From contig JAJTUP010000039.1 of NCBI GenBank assembly GCA_021399435.1, positions 310,001 through 374,000 on the forward strand: DNA of 64,000 nt, written 5' to 3'. The DNA is from Diaporthe sp. PMI_573. Its lineage: Eukaryota > Ascomycota > Sordariomycetes > Diaporthales > Diaporthaceae. Positions within the stretch are counted from its first letter, which is position 1, and each line of letters starts with the position of its first letter. The translations under genes and the position numbers were made by a program. The notes beneath the pieces were generated by a model. That model saw only the letters and a program-made list of their open reading frames with translations, was not told where the DNA came from and searched no databases. Below are positions 12,865 to 24,437 of this stretch, in pieces.

Positions 12865-13514
12865 GGTATAATCGTATGCATGTATTTTGCTTAGCCAACA
12901 ATATGGTTTGCTCAACAAAAGCCACAAGTTCGCCAAGCTCGATGTGAGTCTATGTCACGGCGGGAGGAACGCTTGCAGTAATGGCAGATGTCTTGGGAAA
13001 CGAACTTGCGAGGAGCCGGCGAAGACAAAGCTGGTTTCTCAACTGCGAGGAAGTACCGGACTACGCGCCTGACCTGAGCTGTCGGTCAATTTCCCCCCTG
13101 ACATTGCCTCGGACGCTTGCTGAGAGGCCCAGGAAGCAACCCCGGCGGGATTTTGCGCAAGCGCGACATGGGAGGTATTCTGTATAGCCCAGCACTGCAC
13201 GACAAGAATAACCAGGCAGAGGTTCACGTGGTATCATCTACCTCGGTCACTGTTTACTGGAGCCCGATATTGGTGGCCCCCAATCAAGCAGGTCTACCGT
13301 TCGGAGCTGATCAAGGTGAACTCGCAAGACGCTGTGCGCCGTAGATTGGGCTGGAAACTACCAACGCGAGCAAGCATCTCCATTCGTATGAGTCAAAGAC
13401 AGCATGCCATGAAGATAGGGCGAGTCGCTTCGGTGCTGTCCAGTCTGTGGGTAATAGTGTATTCTAGATGTTCTACCCTGCTCTGCATCCTACCACACTT
13501 ACACTAGATAGCGC
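12865..13514. promoter_or_regulatory. PKS upstream region
   Basis: This 650-bp region lies between the PKS start and the 3' end of the methyltransferase gene, both on the minus strand. It must contain the PKS promoter. I recognised no TATA box or regulator site with confidence, and no gene. Confidence 0.55.
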
Positions 13515-14440
13515 CTAAGCTTTCCGGATAAGGATCTCACCATGTAACATCCCCAGAATGGCGCCGTCAGCCGTGGCCCACTCTTCCCACGCAGCCACCA
13601 TCTCCTGCAGGTCGTCCTCGGTAGCTAACTGGGAACTGAGCCCGACGCTACGCAGCCGGCCCTTGCTCAGCGCGTCAACCATACCCTGAGCTACGGAATC
13701 CTTCAAGTCAGCCACAGTCAGCCGCATCAAAGTATTCAACAAAGAGAAGAGGGGGAAAATGACAGCAACAGCAACAGCACCACCCACTTACCCCAGATCT
13801 TCCTCTCCTCCGGGTCTGAGTAACACCAGGAGCCCAGGCCTGGCGTCACATGCTCCCGGCGAACCCCCGCCTGCAGCGCCCACGACAGCAGCTGCCGGCC
13901 CGCCTTGGGACTGCCCCCAGCCATGCGGATAAAGGCAGCCGTGAGCGTGTGGAACTTGGCCATGCCAGGGAGGTCCGGCCACACACACTCGGTCTCGAGG
14001 TCGCCTTCCCGCGCCGCTATGATGCCGCCCGGCTTGGTGACGCGCACCATCTCGCGGATGGCGTCGGCGGGCCGCGGTAGGTGGGCGAGTACCTGGTGGC
14101 AGTGCGTCACGTCGAACGTCGAGTCCTCAAACGGCAGGCGGCCGAGCACATCTGCCTGTTGGTAGTCGATGTTGGTGACCCCGGCCATGTCAGCAACTGC
14201 CTTGGCACGTGGCAGGATATCAGCCTTTATGTCGATTGCGGTGACTTGTCCGCCGGGCTGGATTGCCTTGGCCAACGTGGCGGAGATCGTTCCGGAACCA
14301 GCACCGACGTCTAGTAGTTTCAGGCTGGGGTTGGCCTTGTGGAGCTCTGCGAGTTTGGGGAGGAGATAACCTGCGCTGTTCTCTGCCGTCCTCAGCTCGT
14401 GGTGTATTGCCTGCGGTGGTGGTGTCCCGGATTGAGCCAT
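13515..14440 (-). CDS. Class I SAM-dependent methyltransferase (UbiE/MT11-like)
   Basis: Two exons, 13792..14440 and 13515..13690, joined by a 101-nt intron (GTAAGT donor, GTAG acceptor), giving 274 aa. The junction reads ERKIWG-AQGMVD, as expected for this fungal family. Motif I is LDVGAGSGT (about residue 42-50), followed by the acidic residue of the second strand (AIDIK) and a post-motif PFEDSTFDVTHC. The C-terminal HGEI is typical of the UbiE-like subgroup found in fungal secondary-metabolite clusters. Family knowledge: it transfers a methyl group from SAM to a small molecule. The position between the PKS and other tailoring genes suggests it methylates an oxygen (for example a carboxylate or hydroxyl) of the product, but the site cannot be read from the sequence. 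It is separate from the C-methyltransferase domain inside the PKS. Confidence 0.88.
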
Positions 14441-15232
14441 TGTTATGGAAGGTCAGGTGTACGATGATATTACTGGAACGGAAAGTTGCCTTGGGCTAGA
14501 CGCTGTTGTCCAAGATTTTGATGCGACGAGCTTAGACGCACAGAAACAGGTCAGCAAATGGGGCGTGTCCGCCGACAATTATGAGCCAAAATGACCTCGG
14601 AACTCTCGGTCGATCTACCTTCAAACGAGACAAACTCAAATCATGATACCATTACCACGAGGGAAGGTTGAAGATAATGTCGTGGTAGGATGCTCCCCGC
14701 CGATCTGCCTCACAGGCGATCCTCCCGGAGCCTGGACCTATAGCGCTTTACAGGTCAGGTTCGGACGCGGCCCCAAGCCAACAGGCTGACAGGCTGACAG
14801 GCTGCGGAGGGGAAAGGACCGAACACGATACTCACTAGTACTAAGGCGTCTAGCCCGGCTCTGCTTCAATGGAAGGCATGTTGGCGCCTAGCGCGATGTG
14901 TCGGACCACCAACAGGCAACCGAGTATTACTTTCTACAATCAATCGTTCTGGGAAGAGGCTAGTGCCCCAGTGATATGCAGCCCAACAGGGTGCTGACAA
15001 CGTTGCAACACCAATGGAGAACGAACACCCTGTTTATGCTGCAGGTTGTAGTCAGCACCCCGGTAGAGTGTGGTACAAAGCTTTGCGTCATTGGTACGCT
15101 ATCACAAATGAACTGCCACGCCATGTTACTGTGTGCTCTAGTTATTAACGCCACGTTTACTCCCGGCCATATTATGGCCCCCTCCACACCCCCACCGCAT
15201 AATGAAGTCTATCCCCTGACCTGGTCAAGTTG
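14441..15232. other. Intergenic, methyltransferase upstream region
   Basis: About 790 bp between the methyltransferase start and the 3' end of the 7-TM gene. A short tandem block of AGGCTGAC (three units, about 14781-14805) is present. No gene was recognised. Confidence 0.5.
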
Positions 15233-16498
15233 TCAAACGACCTCAACGGTGCGGTAGACATGTACCCCTTGCGCTGGGACTGGGTAGGCAAGAACGCCGT
15301 CCGCCATTGGTTGCAGGTACGGCTGAGGTCCGGATCCAACGTACACCTCACCGCTGCCGGAGCCAAGAGGGTACCAGTCATCCTGGGCCCAGCCCTTCTG
15401 AGACTCGCTCATCAGGGACGCATCGGGATCTCGCCTATGTCCACGGTTCCTGCTGCCCTGGCCAAATGTCCTCACCGCGCGTATCTCGCCACCGGACCCC
15501 TTCTCACTGGTGCGTTTGCTAGAGCCACCCAATGTCCTCGACCAGATGGACCTCAGTAGAGGGAAGTCGAGAACGAGAGAGCGGTAGATTGGCGCGCAGC
15601 AACACACTATGCTCACGGCCATCTGGACCTCGTCCCATACCGCGTTGAGGATGTTGGCTCCCACTCCTCCGTATGCTTGGCCGATCTTGATGAAGCCGAT
15701 GACGCCTGACAGACCCCCGAGGGCGAAGAGGATGCTCAGCTTCCACCGTGTGGCCCTGGATACCTTGAGGGAGCGGACGACCCAGACGGCGAGGGCTACC
15801 ATCACGAAGTCAAAGACCGAGTTGAAGGCCTCACCGACCGCGAGGAGCATGTTGCTGTCGATGCAGTGGCCTGGGATCGCGGGGTTCCACACCCTGGCGA
15901 CTGGTGTGCACATGAACCAGCGGATCCAAAACATGGCCATGAACCAGCAGAAGTGGGCGATGCCGATGCACCAGACCCATCTCACGAAGGCCTTGTTGAC
16001 CGAGAAGAAACGGTAGTACAGGGCCAGCAGCGAGAGCTTGGCAAAGGTCTGGTTCGTCGGAAACATCGTGTTCATTACATAGCCGACCTGGAGGCTCACG
16101 TGTCAACTGGGTTTGCTTGCCTACAAGAAAATCTCTGAGAGGCAAATACCTTGTATATGGCAAGGACTGTAGCAGGAGGAAGGGTCCCAGCCTCAAAGAC
16201 ACTCTTGCCTTCCATGCTGATAATGACTGGAAACCGGTGGGCCCCATTAGCACAGATCTCTCGGTGCGGGACGGGAGAAGCCAAGCCAGGCCGTGCACTT
16301 ACTCCATAGAAACATGACCGTATACGTCAGATACGGCAGCAGAGCCGACAGGGCGAACCAGTCCTCAAGACCAAGCTTCCTGCTGGTCCGCCTTGTGGCG
16401 ACGAAGCGCAATATGGTGGCGAGGATGCATATCGGTACCGTGATAATGCACACGAAGAACCCTGCACGGTATTCGTACCTGTCGAACACGTTCCACAT
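15233..16498 (-). CDS. Fungal rhodopsin-domain (SAT4/PTH11-like) seven-helix membrane protein
   Basis: Three exons: 16303..16498, 16150..16226 and 15233..16087, giving 375 aa. Introns of 76 nt (TGCTAATG branch, TTTCCAG acceptor) and 62 nt join the frames. Hydrophobic segments alternate with loops in a seven-helix pattern: an N-terminal helix (FVCIITVPICILA), a second after the LGLEDWF motif that marks this fungal family, and further helices through MSLQ-AKLSLLALYYRFF, the MFWIRWF segment, FDFVMVALAVW and the last AVSIVCCCAP. The C-terminal tail of about 90 residues is polar, Ser/Gly-rich and likely cytosolic. The family is broadly called rhodopsin-like without a retinal lysine being implied; some members act in surface sensing, others occur in metabolite clusters with unknown role. 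No catalytic motif is seen. The gene diverges from the P450 gene across 1.1 kb. Confidence 0.82.
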
Positions 16499-17629
16499 GG
16501 CGACGGTTTTCTCTGGGTTTGTATGTAGGGGGTGCGTAATTGTTGGAGTCTGTTATGAGATGTGACACCAGCACAATGGACAGAAAGACAGGGAAAGAGC
16601 AACAAAGAGGCCAAGATCAAGAGGTGGTGTTGTCCATGCTGAGGTTTCTATGGTGAGATATTATACGATATCATCTCTGATAGGAAGCTAGAGCCGGCTG
16701 AACTTGCATGCTTCAGTGCTGACGGGGCTTTTCTCCTCGATTACATTGCTGAGTGCCTACTTGATTGCATCGTGTCACCGGAGGTCAGCAGACAGCATAC
16801 GGCGGAGACCAGAGCCAGGATACGACGCTAATGGGATTACTGGTAAATATATTCCCAACCTCAGAATGTAACATTTGCACGTTGGGAGAGATCGTCACAT
16901 TGGTTGCAGTACAGCTAGCTCTGGAAGGATTGCATTGGTGGTGTCCTCATGCGATGACGCCCCGAACATACAGCCCACGAGGATGGATGCTGGGCTTTTC
17001 CCTGTGCATCAGTTGTGATTGGCTAGACAGTTCCCCGGGTCTTTCTACAGCGGTAACGAAGCCTTCCGAATGGAAGACGATTATCGGGGACAGTAATATT
17101 TTTTCAGCACTAGCGCAGATCTGTGGACTTTCGCACCCAGTGGTATAGAACATCACCTACTCTGAAAGGATTAAAGCTAATGCGTAAAAACAGGAAAGGA
17201 TCCAGCACCCTCGTGGGCTGGACTGGGATTCGAGAACTCCGGATCCTCCTGCCGCAACTGGAACAGCTACCCTGCATCAACACACATGACAGGAGTGACA
17301 ATGCGGGGGTGTCTCTATAAACCGGACCTCCTCCACGAGCGAGACTACTCCACTTGGTATGATAAGACTCATGTACAGTAACTTACCGGTGTAGGGCTAG
17401 ATCCTACATGCAAGACTGGGGTTCCCAATTCTAGCAACTAACAGGCTCCCAGTACCTACCCAACAATTCATACCGTGATTCCGTGCCGCGGACGACCGGC
17501 GTCCTGCTGGCAGGCGCAAACTCTCCCATTGCTGTATTTTTTGGACATTTTGCACCAAGCGGAGTCCATTAGTGCACGATAATTTGGCGACTCCTACGAT
17601 ATACGGTCTCATCAGCGGGGAAAGTCATC
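16499..17629. promoter_or_regulatory. Divergent promoter between 7-TM and P450 genes
   Basis: This 1.13-kb region separates the minus-strand 7-TM gene from the plus-strand P450 gene. GC-rich CGG/CCG-containing stretches occur near 17480-17510 (CCGCGGACGACCGGCG), which could fit a zinc-cluster factor site, but this was not tested. No gene was recognised. Confidence 0.45.
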
Positions 17630-19696
17630 ATGGATGTCGCGATTAGCCTGCGATGGCAGTCATTTGTCCACGCACTGGAGTCAAACCTCTATGGGTATCT
17701 CATAACATTATTCTTCTGCGTCTTGTTGATATCGGCGGCCGTCACTTCCCAGGGAAGGGGAACAAGTGGCCCACCTAGTCTATGGGACCCCGTACCATTT
17801 GTGTTCAACACGGTTCAGTTCCTCACCAATAATCACAAATTTATGACTCGGGTGACGTATATCTTGTCCTGCTTTTATGCCTATCCGTATATTTTGGTCC
17901 TATTGAGCAGCTCATGTCTGACATATCAAACGCAGAGAAATACTTGAAAATGCAAGTCTCGCCAAGTTCCACTTGGGCGCCACGCCTGTGTACCTCGTCT
18001 ACGGACGGCAGAACATTGAAGCCGTCTTCAGCCGTGGTCTAGCCCACAAGATTGGAAATGAGAGCATACTGGTGCAGAGAGTTTTCCCTGTTCTGTATAA
18101 GATGAACAAGGAGGAGGTCGGGTGGTTTGCTAATGATAAGACGGGTCGAAAAGCCGTACCTCGGGATACCCACGGAGCCACTGGCAACAAGCCCGTAACA
18201 CGACGTTACTGGGCCGAGTACACGCATGTGCACACCAACTTCCTCGCGCGCGAGAACCATCTCCAGCCACTCGGCCGCGTCTTCGAGCGCTATGTCTCCC
18301 AGGCGCTCGAGGAGCAGTACCGTGAGGACCAGGGAGAATGGAGCGTCAAGGACCTGTGTCGCCGCACCATTGCCGGGTGTGCCATTCGCACCCTGCTGGG
18401 CCCTCAAGTGTTCGAGCTGGAAAGGATGGCCGGAGATGACTTCATTGATGCATTCTGGCGCTTCGATGATCATGTGTTCCAGCTGACTCTTGGGTTCCCT
18501 CGGTGGTTCAGCCCCGGGGCCTACGAGGCCCAAAGTCGCTTTCTTGGTATGATCACCAAATATATCGATAATGCATGGGCCAACTTCGATTGGGACACAC
18601 CTGATGCTTGTGATATGCCATGGGAACCATGTTTTGGAGCCCGCGTAAGTCGAGAGATCTGCGTGTGGCTGCAGGAGGCCGGGTTCAGAAAGGAGGTTTC
18701 TGCCGGTGCCTTGGGTACACTCCTCTTCGCGTAAGTCCTGGAGCTAAGAAGGGCTCTGCTTTCATGACTATGGGCCAAGGGTCTTACTTAGCGAGTCTCT
18801 AGGAAGTTTGACTAACACACAACCAGCCAGAACTCCAACTCTGTTCCGACCATGATGTGGATGCTCATCGAAATAGCACAAGACAAAGACCTCCAACAAG
18901 CCATTCGAGAGGAAGTTGCTACAGCTCGCAGTGACAAAGACACAGATCAAGTCTTCGACATACACAAGCTGGCCACACTGCCGCTGCTGCAATCCGTCTT
19001 CGCCGAGACATTGCGACTCCACATGGACTTCAACCTCATCAGGCATGTCCAGGAAGATGGGATCTCAATGGATCTTACTCTGCGTTCCTCGACAGGAGCG
19101 AAGCCCAAGAGTAGTCGTGTCGCCATTCCACGCAACGCCATGCTCCAGGCCCCAATGTCGACGGCCCACTACGAAGAAACCGCATGGGGCGTGCCTCGGC
19201 ATCCCGCATCGGAGTTCTGGGCCGGCAGACATGTCAAGTACGTCGATTGTGATTCAGCGGATGGATCAAACGCAAAAACGAAGCGCCAATACAGGCTTTC
19301 TGGTCGACCAAGCTCATTCTTCCCGTTCGGTACGTATTATTTCAAGCTTCGTAATCCCACGGGAAGTACAATTTGAGAGCCCTCGTGTTACAATAAGCGA
19401 CATTCAGAATCCATTCCAACAATCAACGCATCATCTGACACGGCGTTTTAGGAGGCGGTGAGACCATTTGCCCTGGCCGCCATCTCGCCAAGCACGAGAT
19501 CTTCATCGTATGCGCGCTTATCGTGTCTCAATATGAGTTGGAATATGCGGGCTGGACAGCGGCCGATGGGAAGACTTCAGATAGGCCGGGACAGAACGAT
19601 AGGAAGTACGCTGGGGCGGGTGCATTGCAGCCTGACCGAGACATGAGGATCAGCTGGAGGAAGATAAATCGAGCCTGTGAAACACCCGAGAAGTAA
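17630..19696 (+). CDS. Cytochrome P450 monooxygenase (CYP7/CYP8-like type)
   Basis: Four exons: 17630..17856, 17936..18730, 18827..19329, 19452..19696, giving 589 aa. An N-terminal membrane anchor (LYGYLITLFFCVLLIS) targets the ER membrane. The K-helix ExxR is ETLR (about residue 402) and the heme loop spans the last intron as FPFGGGETICPGR, with Cys about 515. The I-helix region reads LLFAQNSNSVPTMMW: the usual acid/Thr pair is replaced by Asn-rich sequence, as in fungal oxysterol-7-hydroxylase-like (CYP7/CYP8-type) P450s. It probably oxidises the polyketide after release; the site and number of oxidations are unknown. The exon joins all keep frame and have good branch sites (TCTGACAT, GACTAACA). 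It is the only P450 in the window. Confidence 0.9.
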
Positions 19697-20047
19697 GCGC
19701 TCATATCATTCGAGTTTGGAACACTTCATCCATTCCTGGAATCAGGTTGAATGCGGGTATTGTCGTGGGACTCGGTCCCTTTCATAACACAATTCATAGA
19801 CTATCCAAGTCCACTTTACTGTTCAATTCACTGGACGACTGCAAATAGCAGTAATTACATTTTACTTCACCCATTTGAGCTTCCTCCCGTCCTAAAAACC
19901 TATATCATGTGTTCTTTTTCTAAGTGTTGCAATTAAGGTTTTTTAAGTTATACAAGCCAGCAGAGAAGTTACAATACCATCGTCTTCCCCTCGTTCAGTT
20001 CTAATACACCACAGAGTGTTTGTGATTGGTATATAGTGGTCTCCTCG
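19697..20047. other. Short intergenic, convergent gene ends
   Basis: About 350 bp between the 3' ends of the P450 and FAD-oxidase genes. It is AT-rich with no recognised element. Confidence 0.55.
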
Positions 20048-21859
20048 CTAGTTAACTCGGCACAACCTCCCATCCCCATCCTCTGTGAACTCGTCCCCTC
20101 CCACAGCAAAATGGCCATATAGTAGGTAGTCCGGGTCATTCTGATGCTTGATCTCCAGCAACCTGTCATAATTCACACCGTACATGGCCTCCTTCCAGTC
20201 GCCCGTGTACCAGGGGTCTATCTCGTTGAGATAAACACCCGAGCCAGGCGTGGCAGCCTCGATGAGCGGTTGGTACTGCTCTGTAAGAATCTTTTTCACG
20301 TTCAAATTCGTCTCCAGCGGCTCCGTGTACTTCCAGTACGCATTGACGTTGCAGATGGCGATGGAATCGCGCCACGCTGGAAGCACCGCGTTGTCTGGGT
20401 GGCTGACGTCGGGCAGGGTCATTGCCGAGCAGCCAAACAGGAAGGTCCCATCGGACACCGTCGCTTGGATCGCCTCCACGAGCGGTGTCACGGACTCGCC
20501 ATCGACCGATGACCGGGGGATCAGCCGGCTCGTCAGGATGGTATCAGGAGGCTCGGGCCCGTATGGTAGCGGTCCGTAGGTGGCGTTGAAGTAGTCGAGG
20601 AATGAGGTGAAGACGGTGCCAGCGACGTGATATGGGATTTTGAGGTCGTCAAGCTCAGCAGTATATGGTGCCAACAGAGTCTGAACGGCTGACGAGTCGT
20701 CCACGTCAGGCAGATTAATAGCGATAGCCTGGAAAGAGTTGTTGAACACAATGAATTGGAGGGTTCGTCCATCTTCTGTCAGCGAGGGAAGCTGCTGGAA
20801 CCAGAGCGAGACGGCCTTCCAGTACGCAGTCGCGTTGTTACCGGCATCCTCGAGCGTAAAGCCCAACGAGCCGCCGGTAAACGGACCATCTTTATGAAGC
20901 CGGATCGTCATACTGAGAACTACGCCGTACGTACCGCCCCCGCCGCCGCTGAGGGCCCAGTAGAGGTCTGTGTTCTGTTCGGGTGTGGCGATGAGATGCT
21001 CTCCCCGGGCTGTGACGACTTCCCACTCTAAGACTTGGTCGGTTCCCATTCCATGCTTGCTGTTCAGGATAGAGTGGCCGCCTCCCTGTGAGTATCCTCC
21101 TGAGATCCCGACGCTGCCACACTCGCCCCCGACTGCTCGATAGCCTTCTGCCTCTGCAGCTTCGTATGCTTCCCCGACCAGCACACCGGCACCAAGTTTG
21201 ATCGCTGGTCCGTTGTAGTCCTTGCTTTGGTAGCTTGTGAGTGTTTCCATGGTCTTGAGATTACGCATCCATAGCGACAGAGCACCTTTGCCGGTCGACT
21301 TTCCATTGTAGCTGATTGTAGTCAGTCAATCAGAATGCGATATAACACAAATGTTCACCGAGAACGCTTACTCATGACCAGTATTTTTGACGACTAGTCG
21401 AATATTCTTATCCTTTGCAAACCGAAGTCCAGCAACAACATCTTCCGCGCACGTCACATTGATAGAGTAGGAGGCATAATTGCCCATCCCGCAAGGCCTC
21501 GATATATCCGTGAAAGGGTCGCATGATTGGTTCTGGTAGTAAGGGTTCATGAACTCGGCTGGCTTAAGTCCAAATGTCTGGGCGACTCCCCACTCCTGGC
21601 GCAAAGCCGAACATGCCGCCTCGTCGTAGTTTTCGTAGGGTGTGGCATGACAGACGCTTGCCTGTGGGATGGTGGCGATCAACCTCCCGCTCACGGTAGC
21701 GTTCAGAGCTTGCCAGTCTGCTGGGGAAGGCCATGTCTCGTCGCCGGGTACCCATCTGCAGCTGGAAGTCCTGGTGGCGGGAACTTGAACACACAAGAGA
21801 AGAACAAGAGCACATGTTGCAAGAGACCTTGCTGTGCCTATAGCGCTCGGATAAGCCAT
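20048..21859 (-). CDS. Secreted FAD-linked oxidase of the BBE/VAO family
   Basis: Two exons, 21372..21859 and 20048..21311, joined by a 60-nt intron that completes GHD-YNGKSTG; 583 aa. The N-terminus has a signal peptide (LATCALVLLLCV). The FAD-binding half contains VVKNTGHD with His about 162 and GGECGSVG with Cys about 227, which are the two positions that bind flavin covalently in BBE-type enzymes. GGGHSILNSKHG and ALSGGGGGTYG follow, as does the substrate-binding domain. The C-terminal YDRLLEIKHQNDP matches the end of this fungal group. Family knowledge: such enzymes oxidise alcohols or form rings, and solanapyrone synthase (Sol5) oxidises an alcohol and helps the Diels-Alder step. Whether this one cyclises a chain is inference. 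The first ATG is at 21859; a GTG six codons upstream was not used. Confidence 0.92.
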
Positions 21860-22777
21860 GACTGAGCGGTGAAACACAAGTGATTGTGATTCTGTGGACT
21901 ATGTGCTATGGATAGAAAAGAGAGCCCAGGTACGGTACAGCCAGGGATGGCGGTATTAAATACCTGAAGCGGCCCTTAATCCACCTCCCTGCGGTGAAAA
22001 CGAAGAATCCACTGTAGGTGGCGCAGACTGCGTGATAACATGAATTATTACGAATTATTTATAAAGGAAAGGTCGTGTGAAGGCATTGTGAGCTACATGC
22101 TGCTCATATGTCCGCTGCAACTCCTCAGACTCCTCCAAGAACTCATAGAATTGCACCCTGCAGAGAAGTGGCTTCATGCTCCCTGACTCTATACATAAAA
22201 GGCATCGAGCGAGAGGTTTGTAGGGAACGCTTCAGCCCAATCATTTCATGATAGACCTATCTTTAGCGAGCGTAGAACCAGATCAAAGTACCTCCCTCTT
22301 GGATATTGACTGACATGATGGACACGACTTAGGACCTGCATGTGGCTAAATGGCTAGCGTCCTTGAATTTGTACCTGTACATTGTCGGAGTCTCGATCCT
22401 TCTTTTTTGGTCATGGCTCCGAGATCTGAGTAGTATCGGGGCCAGCTGAGGCTGCAACCTTCTCCACTGACTCAATCCATTCTCTTGGGTCGGTGGTGTG
22501 GGATTAGAATTAGAGCGCCCCGACGGCTGAACTAGTGATGGTGGCGTGAACGTTAAAGCTAACGCACGAAAAGCCAGTCACAGCAAATGGCTAGGCCGGA
22601 CGCCCAGGGTCCTGATCCATCCGGCTGATACGTCTTATGGTCGAAATTAATGCATCCATCGGTTCCTTCGCACATTTTAGATATTCAAAAGCCAGTCGGT
22701 CTGGTGCAGTCTCGGGCTTGGAACCTACACCTCAACGGAAACCCTCCCAGGCCAGCCGATCTAGGTTAGTCAACAAC
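21860..22777. promoter_or_regulatory. Divergent promoter between FAD oxidase and SDR genes
   Basis: This 918-bp region separates the minus-strand oxidase from the plus-strand dehydrogenase. A TATA-like GTATTAAATACC lies about 90 bp upstream of the oxidase start (21951-21962). A palindrome-like CCGGACGCCCAGGGTCC block is near 22598. No gene is visible; an in-frame non-conserved extension of the SDR ORF (22637-22777) was rejected. Confidence 0.5.
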
Positions 22778-23976
22778 ATGGCTCCAGGGCCCTCCTTCTC
22801 AACCTTCTTGACACACTTTTTCCCGGCCAAGCCCGCATTCACCGACAAAGATGTCCCGGACCTGACTGGGAAGGTCTGCGTGGTGACAGGGTCCAACACG
22901 GGAATTGGCAAACATGTTGCCCGATTCCTGTACACCAAGAATGCCAAGGTCTACGTGGCGTGCCGTTCTGAGGAAAAGGCCCTCAGAGCTATCGAGTCCA
23001 TCAGGACAGACCAGGCCTGCGCCAGGTCTACCGGAGAGCTGATCTTCTTGCCGCTCGACCTGGCCGATCTACCAAACACGAAGGCCGCGGCCGAAACCCT
23101 CATTGGAAAGGAGCAGAAGATCCATCTTTTGTTCAACAATGCAGGAGTCATGGTTGGCCCCGGGGAGCCAATACCAAGAACCAAGCAGGGGTACGAGCTC
23201 GGGCTGGGCGTCAACTGCCTAGCCACGTTCCTCTTCACGCAGCTGCTCACGCCCACGCTGGCTGCCACCGCCAAGGCCGAGCAGCAGCCCAACACGGTGC
23301 GCGTCATCTGGCTGTCCTCATTTGGGCTGAACCTCTTCGCGTCCGAGGGCGTTGGCGTCTCACTGGACAACCTCGACTTCCACAAGCCACAGGGCCACAC
23401 TGAGCGGTATGGACTTAGCAAGACCGGCGCCTGGGCGCTGGGCGTCGAGTATGCACGGCGCCACTCCCGCTCAGACGGCAGTCAGTATAACTCCTTCCCT
23501 GTTACAGTCCACTGTCCTTTGTGCTTGAGAAAAGTTCCAGAAGGAATCATTCAAGCACCCGCAACAAGTGATTAACGCGTAGTAGTCGTCAGCGTGCCCA
23601 TCGACCCGGGCAACCTCCGGTCCGAGCTACCCCGAGATCAGGGCATTGTGCTCAAGATTGTTGCCACGTTGCTTGGATATCCTGTGGTCAATGGCGCCTA
23701 CACGGAGCTGTATGCTGCATTCTCGCCGGATGTAACAGTCGAGTCCGACTGGACTCGGGAGTGGGGTGCGTGTTCCGTCCCATTACCAATATCTCCCACC
23801 TCCCTAGTTCACACTTGACTCCACATGCTGACAGTCACACAGTCATCCCGTGGGGACGGTTCCGCGCCCTTCGGACAGATCTGCCTAGTGCAACAAAGTC
23901 TGAGGCTGAAGGTGGTACCGGTGGGGTCAGCAAGTTCTGGGATTGGTGTGAGGAACAGGTGAGGGAGTATTTGTAG
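22778..23976 (+). CDS. Short-chain dehydrogenase/reductase
   Basis: Three exons: 22778..23480, 23586..23765, 23843..23976, giving 338 aa. The NAD(P) motif is TGSNTGIGK (about residues 36-44), followed by NNAG, the catalytic serine in WLSSFG and the YGLSK Tyr-x-x-x-Lys pair. After the first intron the family sequence VSVPIDPGNLRSEL continues, and after the second VIPWGRFRALR. The first intron uses a weaker GTCAGT donor, chosen because it alone gives the family reading DG-I-VSVP. This is the WW-domain-oxidoreductase-like SDR type common in fungal metabolite clusters. It may reduce a ketone or oxidise an alcohol of the polyketide; direction is unknown. Start chosen at MAPGPSF because the upstream ORF extension has no family sequence. 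Confidence 0.85.
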
Positions 23977-24437
23977 CAGAGACTTATACACATGCTAGTA
24001 CAGATCCAAATCTGCAGAATGTTATTTATGGATACACGGGAGACCTTGCTAGCAGCCGGAGAACGTGGGGCTGGAGAATCGTTGTCGTTGGCCCTGAATT
24101 GCGGGCAACCGATACTAAACAGCGGTCTATGGACGCCACATGTGCACCCTTGTGAAACTAGCAAGGGCATTAGGCCAGCCACGGGCGTAACCCATCAATG
24201 ATAGACAACCATGATCCAGTTGCAGGATCCGTAGGATTTTGCCAAACCAGCGGAGTTACATTGCTGGACTGAGTAGCGTGTTGATAAGCTTTTGTCACGG
24301 GACAGAGCTACAACACCATTACCTCCAGTCATTTATCAGCGCGAGCATACGTAGACGACATGGGCCCGGAAGGAAAAAGAGACTGTGCATAGTCTACTTC
24401 GGCTTTGTCAAGGGACAAATTTCCAATCGTTCAGACG
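23977..24437. other. Upstream region of the trans-enoyl reductase gene
   Basis: About 460 bp between two plus-strand genes. No gene or regulatory site was recognised. Confidence 0.5.

Noticed and set aside
12865..12936. N-terminal extension of the PKS
   Set aside because: The extended frame begins with TTG; the first ATG is at 12864 and lies a short distance before the KS domain, as usual.
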